Shown here piece by piece: positions 46,286 to 57,979 of a stretch of 64,000 nt of DNA. How positions within the stretch are numbered: position 1 is the stretch's first letter; each line of letters opens with the position of its first letter. The stretch covers positions 14,753,100 through 14,817,099 of the forward strand of contig OX030956.1 in NCBI GenBank assembly GCA_943735955.1, read 5' to 3'. Under the pieces are notes generated by a model, which saw only the letters and a list, made by a program, of their open reading frames with translations, did no database searches and was not told the DNA's origin. The position numbers and the translations under genes are program-made. The stretch comes from Piscicola geometra (lineage: Eukaryota; Annelida; Clitellata; Hirudinida; Piscicolidae).

Positions 46286-48315
46286 ATGGGGTCAGGAAAC
46301 TCAAGAAGTTTAACTATAGACAGAGAAGATTACTCTGAAAGAATTCCAAGATATTCAAAAAAGGTTATTATTTTTTTAGATAAATTAAGAATATACATTT
46401 TCAAGTTTATTAAAGAAAAAATAGTTTTTTATTCTACTGAGAATAATAGATTTAACTTATAAATTTATAAGTTTTTGTATTTCACTTTTATCATTTTTGG
46501 AAAAAATAAAACAGAAACATTTTGCAGCAAACCAGAAAATCTGATGATATGAATGGCTCAGCTGACAGTGGCTTTGATGAGTCTTTTGAACCTGCTAAAA
46601 CTGATTTTGTCAAAAATCTATGTTAATAAATTTCATACAATAAAAAAACTTAAATAAAGATTTGTTAACACATCTTTTTCAATACTCATGTTATATATAT
46701 ATTTTTTCAATCAATAGCTTATTCAGCATCTACACCAGGAGAGGTAAATTCATAAATAATAAAATGATGTTGAAAAATATATTTTCATTTCTTAAACTTT
46801 AAAATATTTAAATACATTATAGATTAAATTTAATCAGCTTATTATTATATTAATATTATAAATGCTTATAATAAATAACTAATTTCCATCAGTTGATAAC
46901 AGAATCAGAATTGAAGGAACTAAAACATATTTATGACCAAAAGATTAGTAGAATCCATGATGAGGTTTGAATTTAAATATTTAAATTGCTTAAATAACAA
47001 ACTAATTATTTCATCAACTTGTTGGGGTCCATCAAAGCTTCAGCCTGTACAGCGTCTTCTGTGGCTATACAAGCCCACTATAGAGTCGCAGTTTTTGCCC
47101 CACTTCTAACACAGAGTCTGATTCTGGTTTTCTTTTCTGCGCTAGCAAATCTTTGCTTTTCCCACTTTTAGTTCCACATACACAACACGTTTCGAGCCGC
47201 ATTTATTTTGAGAAAGTGATTTCCAAGTGCTGATGCTGATCTCTGTAGACTTGGGATCGCGCTTGCAGACGTCTTTGTAGCATAGGTATGGCCTGCCAGT
47301 TGCTCTCCAACTTGAGGTAAGCTCGCCGATTAGAACGTCCTTCAGAAGTCGGCCATCATCCATCCGACGTACGTGTCTCAACCATCGGAGACGTCTTTGA
47401 CGGAAGAGAGTGGTCATGCTTGAAATGGCTGCCCTCGCCAAAACTTTTTTGTTTTGACGCGGTCTCTCCATGAGATTCAAAGCGGGCGTCGAACATAGCG
47501 CATGTGAAAAGCGCTCAACTTTTTTTCCTGAGATGCATATAGTGTCCAAGATTCATTTGCATAAAGGAGAGTGCTCAGAACACAAGCCTTATACACAGCT
47601 GCCTTGGTTTTTATGGTCAGCATCTTGTTATTCCACACTCTAGTTAATAATTGTTAACAGTGACATAAGGCGGCATGGCGTGCTGCGACATCACCTGGGT
47701 TTTGTTGAGACTGATTGTCAAGCGCAACTCGTCGCATATTTTGGTAAACCTGTCGAGTTGTCTTTACAGTTCTGCTTCAGAATGGGATGTCAGAGCAGCA
47801 GCATCTGCAAACAGCATCTTATCATCAGCAAAAATAAAACTTTAATTTGACTAGTTTCATAATGGGTAAAAAGCTTTTAATTATTTAAATAATGTAAGAC
47901 ATAAAACTCATTAAAATATTTTTCTTTTAGACTGCAGAGAGGCATGGCGTAACAGTGGATCACATGGCAAAAACTGTGGAGAGGCTTGAGAAAAAGTTTC
48001 TGTTAGTTAATGGTCGTTAAACACTCTAGTCTAGTCTAGTTAATGTAGCCTTATTGATGCCCTGGCGAATAACAACTGTTACAATGTACTTCATCACAAC
48101 ACCACAGCAAAGCCTCTAGCAAGACCATATGCGGTGATATGCAGGCAGATTTGGTGGAATGTTTGAAAAAGAACAGAGGAGAAAGTCTCAATTGCATTAG
48201 TTCCATTGACCGCTTCAGTTCTTGCATGCAACAGTACAGAGCTAAGGAGGGAATGAATATCATCCATCATCAAATTGGTGCCTGTAACACTAACAACACT
48301 AATAACGTACATTAA
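46286..48315 (+). CDS. MICOS complex subunit MIC19/MIC25-like (CHCHD3/6 family), 182 aa
   Basis: Six exons: 46286-46363, 46528-46621, 46718-46743, 46893-46964, 47931-48001 and 48108-48315 (TAA), 549 bases in one frame with GT-AG junctions. The protein starts MGSGNS, a typical N-myristoylation start as in MIC19. Residues about 70-125 form a charged coiled-coil that lines up without gaps with the end of the human CHCHD3 helical region as I remember it. The CHCH domain follows in the last exon: Cys, then the pairs C-x10-C and C-x9-C (LVECLKKNRGESLNC and CISSIDRFSSC). This unequal spacing is characteristic of MIC19/25. The family sits on the intermembrane-space side of the mitochondrial inner membrane, is oxidised through Mia40, and holds MIC60 and cristae junctions. 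It is shorter than human CHCHD3 (227 aa), mainly in the coiled coil. The first donor (gttatt) and second donor (gttaat) are weak. Confidence 0.82.
47030..47830 (-). pseudogene. Dead non-LTR retrotransposon fragment in intron 4 of the MIC19/25 gene
   Basis: Minus-strand frames show MLFADAAALTSHSEAEL (a decayed FADD reverse-transcriptase motif), then DELRLTISLNKTQ, and further on RQRRLRWLRHVRRMDDGR, CKRDPKSTEIS and W-rich C-terminal text. These are typical of ORF2 C-termini with the 'RRLRWLGHV' block. Stops and shifts are frequent. The same family occurs in plus orientation at 62790-63790. Confidence 0.85.
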
Positions 48316-50817
48316 AAAAATGCCTGTTATAATGGGGTTTCGAATATAGCTTTTTACGTTTGTTTTAATTTTAGTGGGAGATTGAATAAAAATTTTAGTG
48401 TTTCATTTCTGCGTGATTTGATTCAAATCATTTGAAATTGACAAAATGTCAACGTATCGTAAAACTACATGTATAAGGTTCATTTGTATTTTCAATTCTA
48501 AAAAAAAACGAAAATTCATAAAACGAAAACTAAAAAATAATATTGAAAATCTCCACCATTCTACAAGCAAAAAATATATGAATAGGAACTGGAAATATTT
48601 TAAAAGTAAAATCAAGAGACAAAAGCTGCGTCTTTTACATGGTTTCTTCACGATAATTTTATTTTAATTTTGGTTCTGTGCAAGAAAAATTGCAAAAGGT
48701 TGTTTCAAAATATATAAAAGCTATATAAAAAAGAGAAGGATCAAACATCGTTTGAAATAAAAACACATTTTAACGTTTAAAAATATATATAATATGTAAA
48801 ATAAATAAAAAATTTACTAGGAGAAATAAGGTTTTGGTATAAAAATATAAAACTTCATACATTTTAAAAATCAAATAAAACGTTATTTAAGCATATAAGT
48901 TAGTTTATATTGATGGCTTTTATCTTCATCTTTTAATTCTATCACAAAATCTATAACTTCAAAGCATAGATATAGTATATATATAGTATATGTACTACTT
49001 GTTGTTTGTATGATATCTATGCTTCAAAGAGTTTAATATTTTTTATAATACAACTATGCAGCTCTTCATTATTATTCTTTAGAATTGGATGTATTCGCTG
49101 GAAAGAAAGGGGATGAGAGTAAGCAAAAAAAATAAATACATGTGCATAATGGAAAGAGAAAACAGTGGAGAAAGGGTGAACAAGGTAGAATTTACCTGGC
49201 AGCAACTATCATAAGTGAGTATCCCAGAGAAGTCCAGGAAAGAGTGCAAGCAAGGTTGTGTGCATGGAGAACAATTTAAACAACAAAATGAGAGATCAAA
49301 TATCAGTATATTTCGTTTAAAATTTTTGAGTTTTTAAAAAATATATCATGCCTAAAAAACGCGCCCTTTTCTGTGATTGGATACCTTGGTTAAATATTAA
49401 AATAAATTGCATTTTTTTAATGAATTTATATAATTAATTTTAATTTTGTTTTTTCAATCCTCTTTGGTTTCTTTTGAAAGCGCTTCTTATCTCACACAAT
49501 TTCCCAAATGAAGACGAACAAGTATGACTTCAGGTTCAATTATGGAATCATTTCTAGATTGTTTTTACCAGCATTCGTAATTCCCCGAGCTCAAATATCG
49601 AATTTCTAACAATTAATTTAACTCTAAAATAATATTTAAAAAATTAATAAGTAAATGATAATACTTTTAGTTCAATAGTTCATTGAATAAAATATTTTTT
49701 TCAAGTTAATGATAAATTTAGGAAAGAAACATTTATTAAAATTTACGAGCTACGGTGCAATTTTTTCTGTGTTACAAATAAAAAACTAAAATTTGTAAAA
49801 AAAACTCTCGTTAAGGGCAATAAATATGTATGAATTCATTAAAAAACATAATATATAGTATAAATTATGAATAAAAAATAAATTCTATTATATTCTTTTT
49901 GGTTTTATTCATTTGGTTATATTCATTTTTGGTTTCGGAAAAGATTGAGAGCACAAGAATAAACAAGCTCGGGGATAATACGAGTAGTCGAGAGAATCTA
50001 GAATTTATCCAAATTACAGACATGCATCAAACACCCTTCAACATACGTCTGTGCTTCGAAAGAAATTATTCAAAAAGTAAAATAATTACTTCTAATGATT
50101 GAAACATTAATAATAGAATGAAAGAAGCATGCAAAGATATTAAAACGCCTCTAGGATTCTCTTGATGAATGTTCTTCATGAATTGTTATTCATGCTCTGA
50201 GGCTTGTTTTATATGTATTCATCTTCATGTAATACTCAATTCTCTGATTAAAGAACCGTCATCAACATCTTGCATCATACCAATGTGTATTTGGCATGTA
50301 AAAGGAACAATATAAACCTCATTTCGTATTTAAAGTTGCAATGATAATGTGAATGCACTTTTGCTTTTGATACTTCATGATCTCATACCTATTTGATGTA
50401 TGCTATGTTAGTGATAGTTTCAAAATGTACTTTATCAAAAGACTTGACAGCCATTGAAGTTAAGTCTCAATTGACATCAGCAAACAAGTGCATGCTACGG
50501 TTATGTATGTGTTAGTAGCATTTTTCGTGTGTTATGTGCACGTGGTGTTTGCTCTACGTTTGTGGCTTGTGCGTCTAATGTCTGTGTTTCAGCGTGGAAC
50601 CTTTTTGAGCTTGAAGGTCACACACACACACACACTTTTGCAAAATTTATTTAAAATTAATAGAAAATATTCAGGGCTTAAAGCTTTAATGCAAAGCATT
50701 TTCTTATACAATTAACATTCAGAACGTAAGGGCTCGGGAAACGTCGGAAATTCCATTAATTTGCATGACTATTATCCAAAAGTATGCATAAGCGTGCCTT
50801 TTGCTTATTGATTTTCC
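48316..50817. other. Intergenic DNA after the MIC19/25 gene
   Basis: An AATAAA lies at 48385-48390, suitable for the 3' end of the upstream gene. The rest is AT-rich, with no reading frame of family resemblance and a (CA)n run at 50618-50635. Confidence 0.5.
50618..50635. repeat. (CA)n microsatellite
   Basis: Nine CA units, pure. Confidence 0.9.
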
Positions 50818-50818
50818 A

Positions 50819-50972
50819 GAGAGACCGTCTCAGCAAGGAAGCAACAGCAGATTAAAGGGCCCAAAGCATTGGGTGTACATTCATCAGCATCGTTGTCATC
50901 AGCAGCTTCATCATTTCCGTCACCTCATTGCTATTGCTACAGAGAAATTACTGCGAATGTAACTCAGTAACT
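50819..50972 (+). other. Candidate exon of unknown gene
   Basis: A strong acceptor ('ttgattttccag') is followed by a G+C-richer stretch that stays open in one frame for about 50 codons (Ser- and Gln-rich) until a TAA at the end. A possible donor 'gcgaat|gtaact' falls just before that stop. It could be an upstream or untranslated exon of the stathmin gene 3.3 kb away. No homology recognised. Confidence 0.2.
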
Positions 50973-51218
50973 TATCTCACTATTGCTTTGCCAAATTAAT
51001 TTTAGAGTTGTACGCACCGTGCGTCGCACCGTGATCAACAGGAAAATATTCCATTGTATGTTTATTTACATCTTTGACAAATGTAAACCGATTTTTAAAC
51101 TGAGTTCACAGTTTGATCCAGAAATAATAGAAACAAAATTTTATACGCATCATTTTTAGGATGGTGAAACCACCACAGGTCATTTTATCTCTATAGGTGT
51201 TTTTAGTCTCTGAGAAAA

Positions 51219-51418
51219 AATATTACGAATAATAATAATAATAATAATGATAATGAGCATTATTATAGTGGCGTATAACTCGAACGGGCTTCGAGGCCAC
51301 TAAGGCTGCATACTTTAATTTTCGCTTTTGGGTTACTAGGACATTGGCTGCACTCGAACCTAGGACCTTTCATTATTGTTCGAGCAGAAAGTCGTTGCCA
51401 ACTCAGCTACCCGTTCAC
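51219..51418 (-). mobile_element. tRNA-derived SINE with a hairpin and (AAT)n tail
   Basis: Read on the minus strand, the head carries 'TAGCTGAGTTGG', which fits the RNA polymerase III A box, and 35-40 bases later 'GGTTCGAGTGC', close to the B box GGTTCGANNCC. An unrelated body follows, then a hairpin (AGTGGC...CTCGAA / TTCGAG...GCCACT) and an (ATT)n tail. Total length is about 195 bp. Head, body, hairpin and microsatellite tail is the normal SINE plan, with the tail presumably recognised by a partner LINE. Confidence 0.7.
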
Positions 51419-52994
51419 GTTACGAAAAGTGAAAATAACGACAACTGGCATGTAAAACAAATAATAATGTTTTCTTATTTCCCAATAAAAATAAGTTTAT
51501 ATTTTTCTATTAGTATTTAATCCTAATGATCTCATTCAAGTTCGACGACAGAATAGCTAAAAGCTATTGAAAATTTTAATGAAAAGTTATTATCTATTGC
51601 AAAAAACATTGAATTAAAACGAAATATTCAAAATAAAAATCTACAGTCTTTGCGGCTTCAAAGATGCATTTTTCATGTTTTCCTACATTCCGTGGGGATG
51701 ATACGCGCCTAAGATGACTCATGGTGCGTCAATATATTGACGTTGGTGTTTCGGTGCGGTGGAAGTGTATGTGGGAGTGTATGCAGATACGAGGTTATGA
51801 AGCCCAAAGGGGTTGTATACGAATAAATTGTGAAAATCAATGTATTAACGGCTGAATAGAAGAGGTTTGATAGATTTGAATGGAAATTTAAATGCAATTT
51901 CTGCGCGTTAAAGTCGGCTGGGTAGACGAGTTTGCTTGTTTGCTTGAATAAATCACATAAAAATTTTTTTTAAATATGTTTGAAAGTTAATAATAGTATT
52001 TTATTTCTAGAAACAACAAACAAGAAGGTAGAAACTAATACAGAAAAGATCTTTCGATGAATATTAAATATTGCTTTTACTTCTCCATGGTTTTGGATGT
52101 TAGCAAAGAGTTATTATAAACATTAGAGATATTCTATATATTCAAAGTAAAGAAGAAAAAATGGCTTTTACAAAAATGATTATCTTTTCACTTTAAGTCT
52201 TTTCACCCATTCATTTTCATTTTGACGGAGGACGAATGATTGAACTTCCCTATTAAAAATAATTCTGATTTATTTTTCAATATATTTTTTTATTGGAATC
52301 ATAAATAGGTTTTTGCAAAATTCTTAGTTAGCTATTTGCGAAAAATCCATGACGAGAAAAACGGTAGAAAATGGAAAGAAATAAATCTTAAAGAACGAGC
52401 ATTAACGTGCTGAGTCGAGCAGTTAAAAACCTTAAAAAATATTGTGTAGCCAAAAACAATACAGTTCTGGAACTTAAAGTTCTCTCAGTCCAAAAGTAAC
52501 CGGTAGATACTTGGAAACTAACCAACATCACCCTAAGAAGAGGTTAACATCGTCATTCAAAATTCAAACTTCAAAATTCAAGGAGAGATTATTTCTACAC
52601 AGAGTGGTCGATTACCGATTTTATTATTTTTCTTACTTTTCAATCTTTTCAACCCTTGAACATATTGAAATATAGAGCAACATAACACACGTGAATACAT
52701 TTTTCTCTACGAATTAGCAGTATTTCTCTATTGATGGAGCCATCAATTGCTGCATTTCTGTTGACTAAACAGCAAATGAGCTATAAACCATTTATACGAT
52801 GAAAATTTATGTCATTAAATTTCATTCATTTCAGTGCTGATATATACTTCTTTAATAAAATGTATTCTCCAAGAAAAACGTTTTTTAAATTATAAAAATC
52901 TTAAAATATTGAAATAAAAAAATGACAAAAAATATGTCTGGAAAGTCTGCAGACTGAAGACAGGAAGATTCATAGCAAAAGTAATGGGCAAGTT

Positions 52995-53007
52995 ATGGCG
53001 ATGAAGG
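52995..53007 (+). CDS. Candidate first coding exon of the stathmin gene
   Basis: 'ATG GCG ATG AAG G' followed by a strong donor (gtgaga). Its phase fits the 54146 exon and would give Met-Ala-Met-Lys-Val-Cys-Lys-Trp, a short basic and cysteine-bearing start like the palmitoylated N-termini of the neuronal stathmins. A 13-base coding exon is easy to find by chance, so this is only a suggestion. Confidence 0.3.
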
Positions 53008-54145
53008 GTGAGATCAAAAAGCCTAGTGGACATTGGCAATATGAAACAATCTCAATAGCATGAGGTCCGTCATAATTGAAAATGAGACCCTTTATTTCAT
53101 TTAATCTTCTTCATGTTTTAATTAAATAGAAGATATCCTTTATAGTTGAAACAGCCCAAAAATTATTTTCCAATCTTTTTATCTGTCTTTTTTCTATCCA
53201 CGATTCTCCCCGTCTATACATGTGCATATGTACATAGGCGTACAGGAGGAGTGTACGAAATGTTAATAAGAGATGAGTTGGAAAGAAAATAGGCAGACTC
53301 AGAGCTGAACTGTTGAGTAACCGCATTGGGTATTAATTTATATAGCAGAAAATAGTATCTTAGAACAAACACTAGGTTTATTTTGTCGCTGGTTGAGATT
53401 ATAACCAAGTAGTTACGACTTGTAGAATTAACTCTTGAGATTATTAAACAACGGTATTAACTTTCAACATACGCGAGTTTTCAAAGTTCGCAGTTAATCG
53501 TTTTTTCCACAGAAAATAAATCGATTAACCTTTTAGAAGAACGTAAAGCACCCTAAAGCAACATCTAAAAACCGCTTCTTAACACTTCTAGGTAACTATG
53601 AGTTGTAATACATTATTTAGCAAAAAAATTTGGTTAATAAAAAAACGCTGTTTTAACAAAAATTTGACTAAACTATTCTTTACAATGCATAATTCATTTT
53701 TTTTCAGACTCGCTGCAAATAAAAAATGACCGGAGGTAAATAAAAAATAATTGTAATTGACATAATATTCTAGTTTCAATCATTTAATTTAATTTTTATT
53801 ATCACTTCATTCAATTCTTTTTTAATTTAACGGAAAAAAATAACATCTAATTGACGTGCGGATCTGTCTTTATAAATTCCTTATAAAGCTTTTATTTACA
53901 TTTTTTCATCATTTTTACTAATTTTCACATAATTTTCCTAACTTTTTTACATCATTTAAAAAAATATATATTTTAATAAAACATTTAGTTAACCCATGTT
54001 AAGTTTTATTTCTTGTAATATACATATTATAAATACTAACTCTTTCACTAACTTCTTTCCACTAATCATCTCTTATCTATAAATCTTTTCTCCCATCTCG
54101 ACATTGAAACATACACCCAAATATCTGTTTCACCCACCATCTCAG

Positions 54146-57100
54146 TGTGCAAATGGCTAGGCTTCTACTTGTGCATGAAGGAGCCGTCAAATCATGCAGC
54201 CCTGGTGGAAAACCTTCCGCTCAAAGGAAACTACAAGTGTGACATGCTGATCACTCTCAAAGGTTCTTTCACTTAACATATTTTCGGAAAAATATTTTCA
54301 ATGTTTTTGGAATAAATCTTTAAAACTTCTTTTTTGGGATTTGTAAGTTTGAAACTTATTTCAGCTCAGATTTCAAAATAGTATTTATTTATTTGATAAA
54401 GATGAAAAATACTATAATGAGAAAAAAATGAATTTTTTTTAAAAAATAATAATGTGAAAAATAATTGCAAGAAAAAGTCGTCAACGAAAAAAATACGTAT
54501 ACGCTTAAAAAGAAAGTTCCAAGACTCAGAGCAGACTCGCTGCACAAACATACATTAAGACAATTGAAAAAAAAACATGAAAAAATATGAAAAAAGCTGA
54601 AATAGATATCATGCGTACATAATATTCAAAAAACTTATTTATTTACAAAAGAGTTTTACTCTTTTTGAAACATCTAATATATAATCAAATACGGTATAAA
54701 AGTTTGCACAACAACAAAAATTTGTATAAAAAAAATTAAACTTCCAAAAATGCATTTTTCGAATTAAAATAACGAACATAAAATAAAAAAATGCCAATCG
54801 TTAATAAAGCTCAATTCTTATCTCATCTCAGAGTCGAAAGAGAGTTCCGGAGGCATGGCTTTTGACGTGATCCTGAAGCCTGCCATTCAGGACAGTGTTC
54901 CGGTCGTCCTAATGAGAAATGTTCCTAGCAAAGACATCAGTCAGGAAGACATCGACAAGAAACTCAGAGAAGCTGAAGATAGAAGAATTGTGAGATAAAA
55001 AAATATTTTAATTGAATTCTTAAATAAATATATTAAATATTAATATATTTTAAAGTGAATTTTGATGCAAACGCAGGCGGTAGAAACTCAAAAACTGAAG
55101 ATTGTTCAGAAAGACAGAGAACGAGCCTATGAGGCCAATCAAAGAGTCCAGGTGCTTGATCAACCATTAAAAATTATTTTTAAACTATCAAAAAATATTT
55201 TTTCAACTATAGAAAATATTTTTTAAACTATAGAAAATATTTTTTAAACTATTTAATATGTGTTTTTAAATTCTTCAACATATAAATAGAATAATTTTTA
55301 CAACGAATGACATATCAATCATTGACTTTCCAGATTATGAATGAATCGTTTGTAAAGGAAGTCGAGAAGAAACTACAAGAAAAGATGGAAGTGTCCAGTG
55401 AAATCAAGAGCACTCAGATCAGAATGCTGCAAGAAAAACTGAGGGAACATGTTAAGATCTGAATAATTGAAAACTAATAAAGCAAATATTTGATAATTAA
55501 TATTATAATAGAATATTTAAAACCAAACGCCTAGTTTCCTCTATCGAACTATCATTTAATATATTTTAATATTTTATAAACATATTTCATTTATTTTTTA
55601 TTTAAATTCGAATTTTCAAGGCTCAAAGAGTTGAGGAAATCAGGAAGATGGGTGAAAGGTCGAGGGAAGAGCTGAGGGAGAGGATCGACAGGAAACTGGA
55701 AGACGCTTGCGAGAAGAGAGAACTCCAGCTGACGAAAGTTCAAGAGCGCATCAGACAACATGTTAGTCGCTTCGAAACTTTATATATATAATTTTATTAT
55801 TAATCTTTTTTTTTGTTGAAAAATTAATAAAAAAATATTTATTTTTTGTCAAAACTTTTATAACTCTCCATCAAACCTTCTGCACCAAACCCCTTCCATT
55901 CACCACCATCGCCACAGCAACGTCACATCGAAGACGTGATTGAGTGCAGCAGCAGGTTCAGCAGGGACACCGAAGAGAGGATCATCATCAAGATGGAGAA
56001 CAGCCTCAAGAACCGCGAAGAACATCTGACTTGCCTGCTGGACAGACTCAAAAAACATGTTGGAGAATAAAAAGATGTTTTAGTAAAGAATTTAGCTTGA
56101 TAAGACGTGTTTTGAGATCTAATTTGTTAGTGACTATTCAATAACAAACCTCCAGTTACCTTCATCAACTGCAACTACACAGGAGAAGCACATCCAAGAA
56201 ATCAGACAGAACAAGATGAACCAGTCGACTTCATCTTCGTCATCGTTCAACGAGGATTCTTTTTCGATGCTCGATGAAGAAGTGATGCAGCTGTGCTGGA
56301 GGGAGAAACAGCAGGCTATGCAGTTAGATGGCCAGATGCCAGCGTTTGCTGATGGAAAAGATGAAGTGGAAGAAAATGAAAAAAATGAGATTGAGAAGAC
56401 TGAGAAAGAAGAAAAGTCGGAGTTTGTGAAGGGAGTTGAGAAGGACTTGAACGGCAACAAGTTAGCTCCCTATGTCGAAGCTGAAGAAGAAGATGAAGAT
56501 GAGGATGAGGATGAAGAAGAGGATGAAGAAGATGGTGATGCTGTGGACAGTTTGGAAGTTAATCAGGATGTTGAGGAGTATGAACGCGAGGAAGAAAAAG
56601 AAACAGAAAAAGAAGCAAAAGAAGAGCATGATGATGACGAGGAGGATGATGAAGAAGAAGAGAAGTTATTGATAGACCTCAACAACGAGATGCCTCCGTC
56701 TCCCTTCCACTGCCCACAGGACAGCCTGGTCCACATCCAGCCCACCTTCGTCAACAAGGCCTACAACGAGGTTTTCAGCGGAAATGAAGTCTTCGAGAAC
56801 CTATTTAACAGCAGCCACTTCCAAAACAAGAGCTACAACAGCGCCATTCACGCATCTAACTTCGATGATTTCTATGCTTCAAACAGTCAAGAAGGAACAC
56901 TCTCCGAGGCAGTGAAGTGTAACAATGTAGACACAAACTACACAGAAATGAAAGAGGAAAAGGCCACGAAGCAGTGTAATGAGCCTGGCTCGAGCAATGC
57001 TTTCAGAGATGTCAACGTCGTCGTGATCAAGAATGTGAACCTTGGATCGAAAGAAGAAGCCGAGAAAGTTTTCATCGGCAATGAAGATGACTACAACGAA

Positions 57101-57676
57101 GAAGAAGAAGAAGATGAGGAAGAGTATGAAGAAGAAGAAGAAGAAGAAGAAGATGATGATGATGATGATGATGACGACGATGAAGTGATAAACTATGACA
57201 TGATTGAAGAAGAAGAAAAAGAAAATAAAGATAGAATCGAAGAAGAAGAAGAATGCGAAATTGAAGAGGAGGTAGAAGAGCAAGAAAGCTCAATTGAGAG
57301 TACAGAAATCGGAAAAGAGACTGAGCTGGAAGACGAAATGCTCGATAGTGAGAAATTTGTTGATGACGATGAGGAAGAGCAATTGGAGAAGGAAATTGAG
57401 GAGTTGGAAATCGAAGCAGTAAAGGAAGAGATGGAAAGACAAGAGTTGCTGGAGATAAGTGCCAAGCTGATGAAGGAAGAAAGAGAGACAGAGAATTCAA
57501 AAAAAGATGAAGAAGATGAGTCAATATTTGAAAATGAAGTAGAAGAGGAAGAAGAATGTGGAGATAAAGATGACGACGACGACGACGACGAGGATGATGA
57601 TGAATCCTTTCCTCCTCCTCCATGCTCCGAAGACATTCTTGCACAACAACAGAACATCCGACTAGAGCTAATGTGA
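54146..57676 (+). CDS. Stathmin-family tubulin-binding protein with repeated helix exons and a long acidic tail
   Basis: Exons 54146-54262, 54832-54989, 55077-55151, 55334-55450, 55621-55761, 55918-56058 and 56183-57676 (TGA), all GT-AG and in phase; the start codon is upstream. The first exon has a Cys-rich stretch (CKWLGFYLCM) like the membrane-targeting segment of SCG10-type stathmins. The second has the capping motif SSGGMAFDVILKP and the helix start DISQEDIDKKLREAEDRR, diagnostic of stathmins, which bind tubulin dimers and promote microtubule disassembly. Exons 4-6 are 39, 47 and 47 codons; each is one charged helical repeat and each ends in His followed by gtt. The last exon adds about 490 residues. 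It begins with EKHIQEIRQNK, then a segment with Trp and Gln, long Glu/Asp runs, a non-acidic island (about LNNEMPPSPFHCPQD to SNSQEGTL), and more Glu/Asp runs. Ordinary stathmins end soon after the helix, so the tail is exceptional. Confidence 0.85.
57127..57185 (+). repeat. GAA/GAT trinucleotide tract inside the stathmin last exon
   Basis: Consecutive GAA then GAT/GAC codons encode an uninterrupted Glu-Asp run. A similar GAC tract lies near 57570-57600. Slippage here would change tail length in frame. Confidence 0.9.
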
Positions 57677-57967
57677 GGATGAATAAGTAACAGTTAGTAC
57701 GAATAGTCACAAGGACGAGTTAACACTTATATAACTAGTTACAAACAAAGTGAGAGTTTAATTATAATAAAAGCAAAAAATACTGCTAACCAGATGAGTT
57801 GTAAAGAAGTAACTTTTGGTCAAGCTAGTAATGTCTGCCTGCTCGTTACTGTCTAAGCTTCCTCCGAATCACGCTGTGTTGTCTTGTATCAATATTTACT
57901 TTAATCACCGCACGAATTTTTTTTCCATTTTTACGTATTTTTTAGGTGTAATGTTCTTTGCTTTTCA

Positions 57968-57973
57968 AATAAA
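57968..57973 (+). terminator. Candidate polyadenylation signal of the stathmin gene (AATAAA)
   Basis: Canonical AATAAA about 290 bases after the stop, at the end of a region of mixed composition. The cleavage site is not visible. Confidence 0.45.
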
Positions 57974-57979
57974 TGAAAT

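Noticed and set aside
48051..48312. Two minus-strand frames opposite the CHCH exon
   Set aside because: They overlap the MIC19/25 last exon, where the plus strand has the clear cysteine pattern.
57072..57710. 212-aa and 154-aa minus-strand frames
   Set aside because: Antisense of GAA/GAT tracts in the stathmin last exon; Ser- and Leu-rich repeats follow from the trinucleotide composition.
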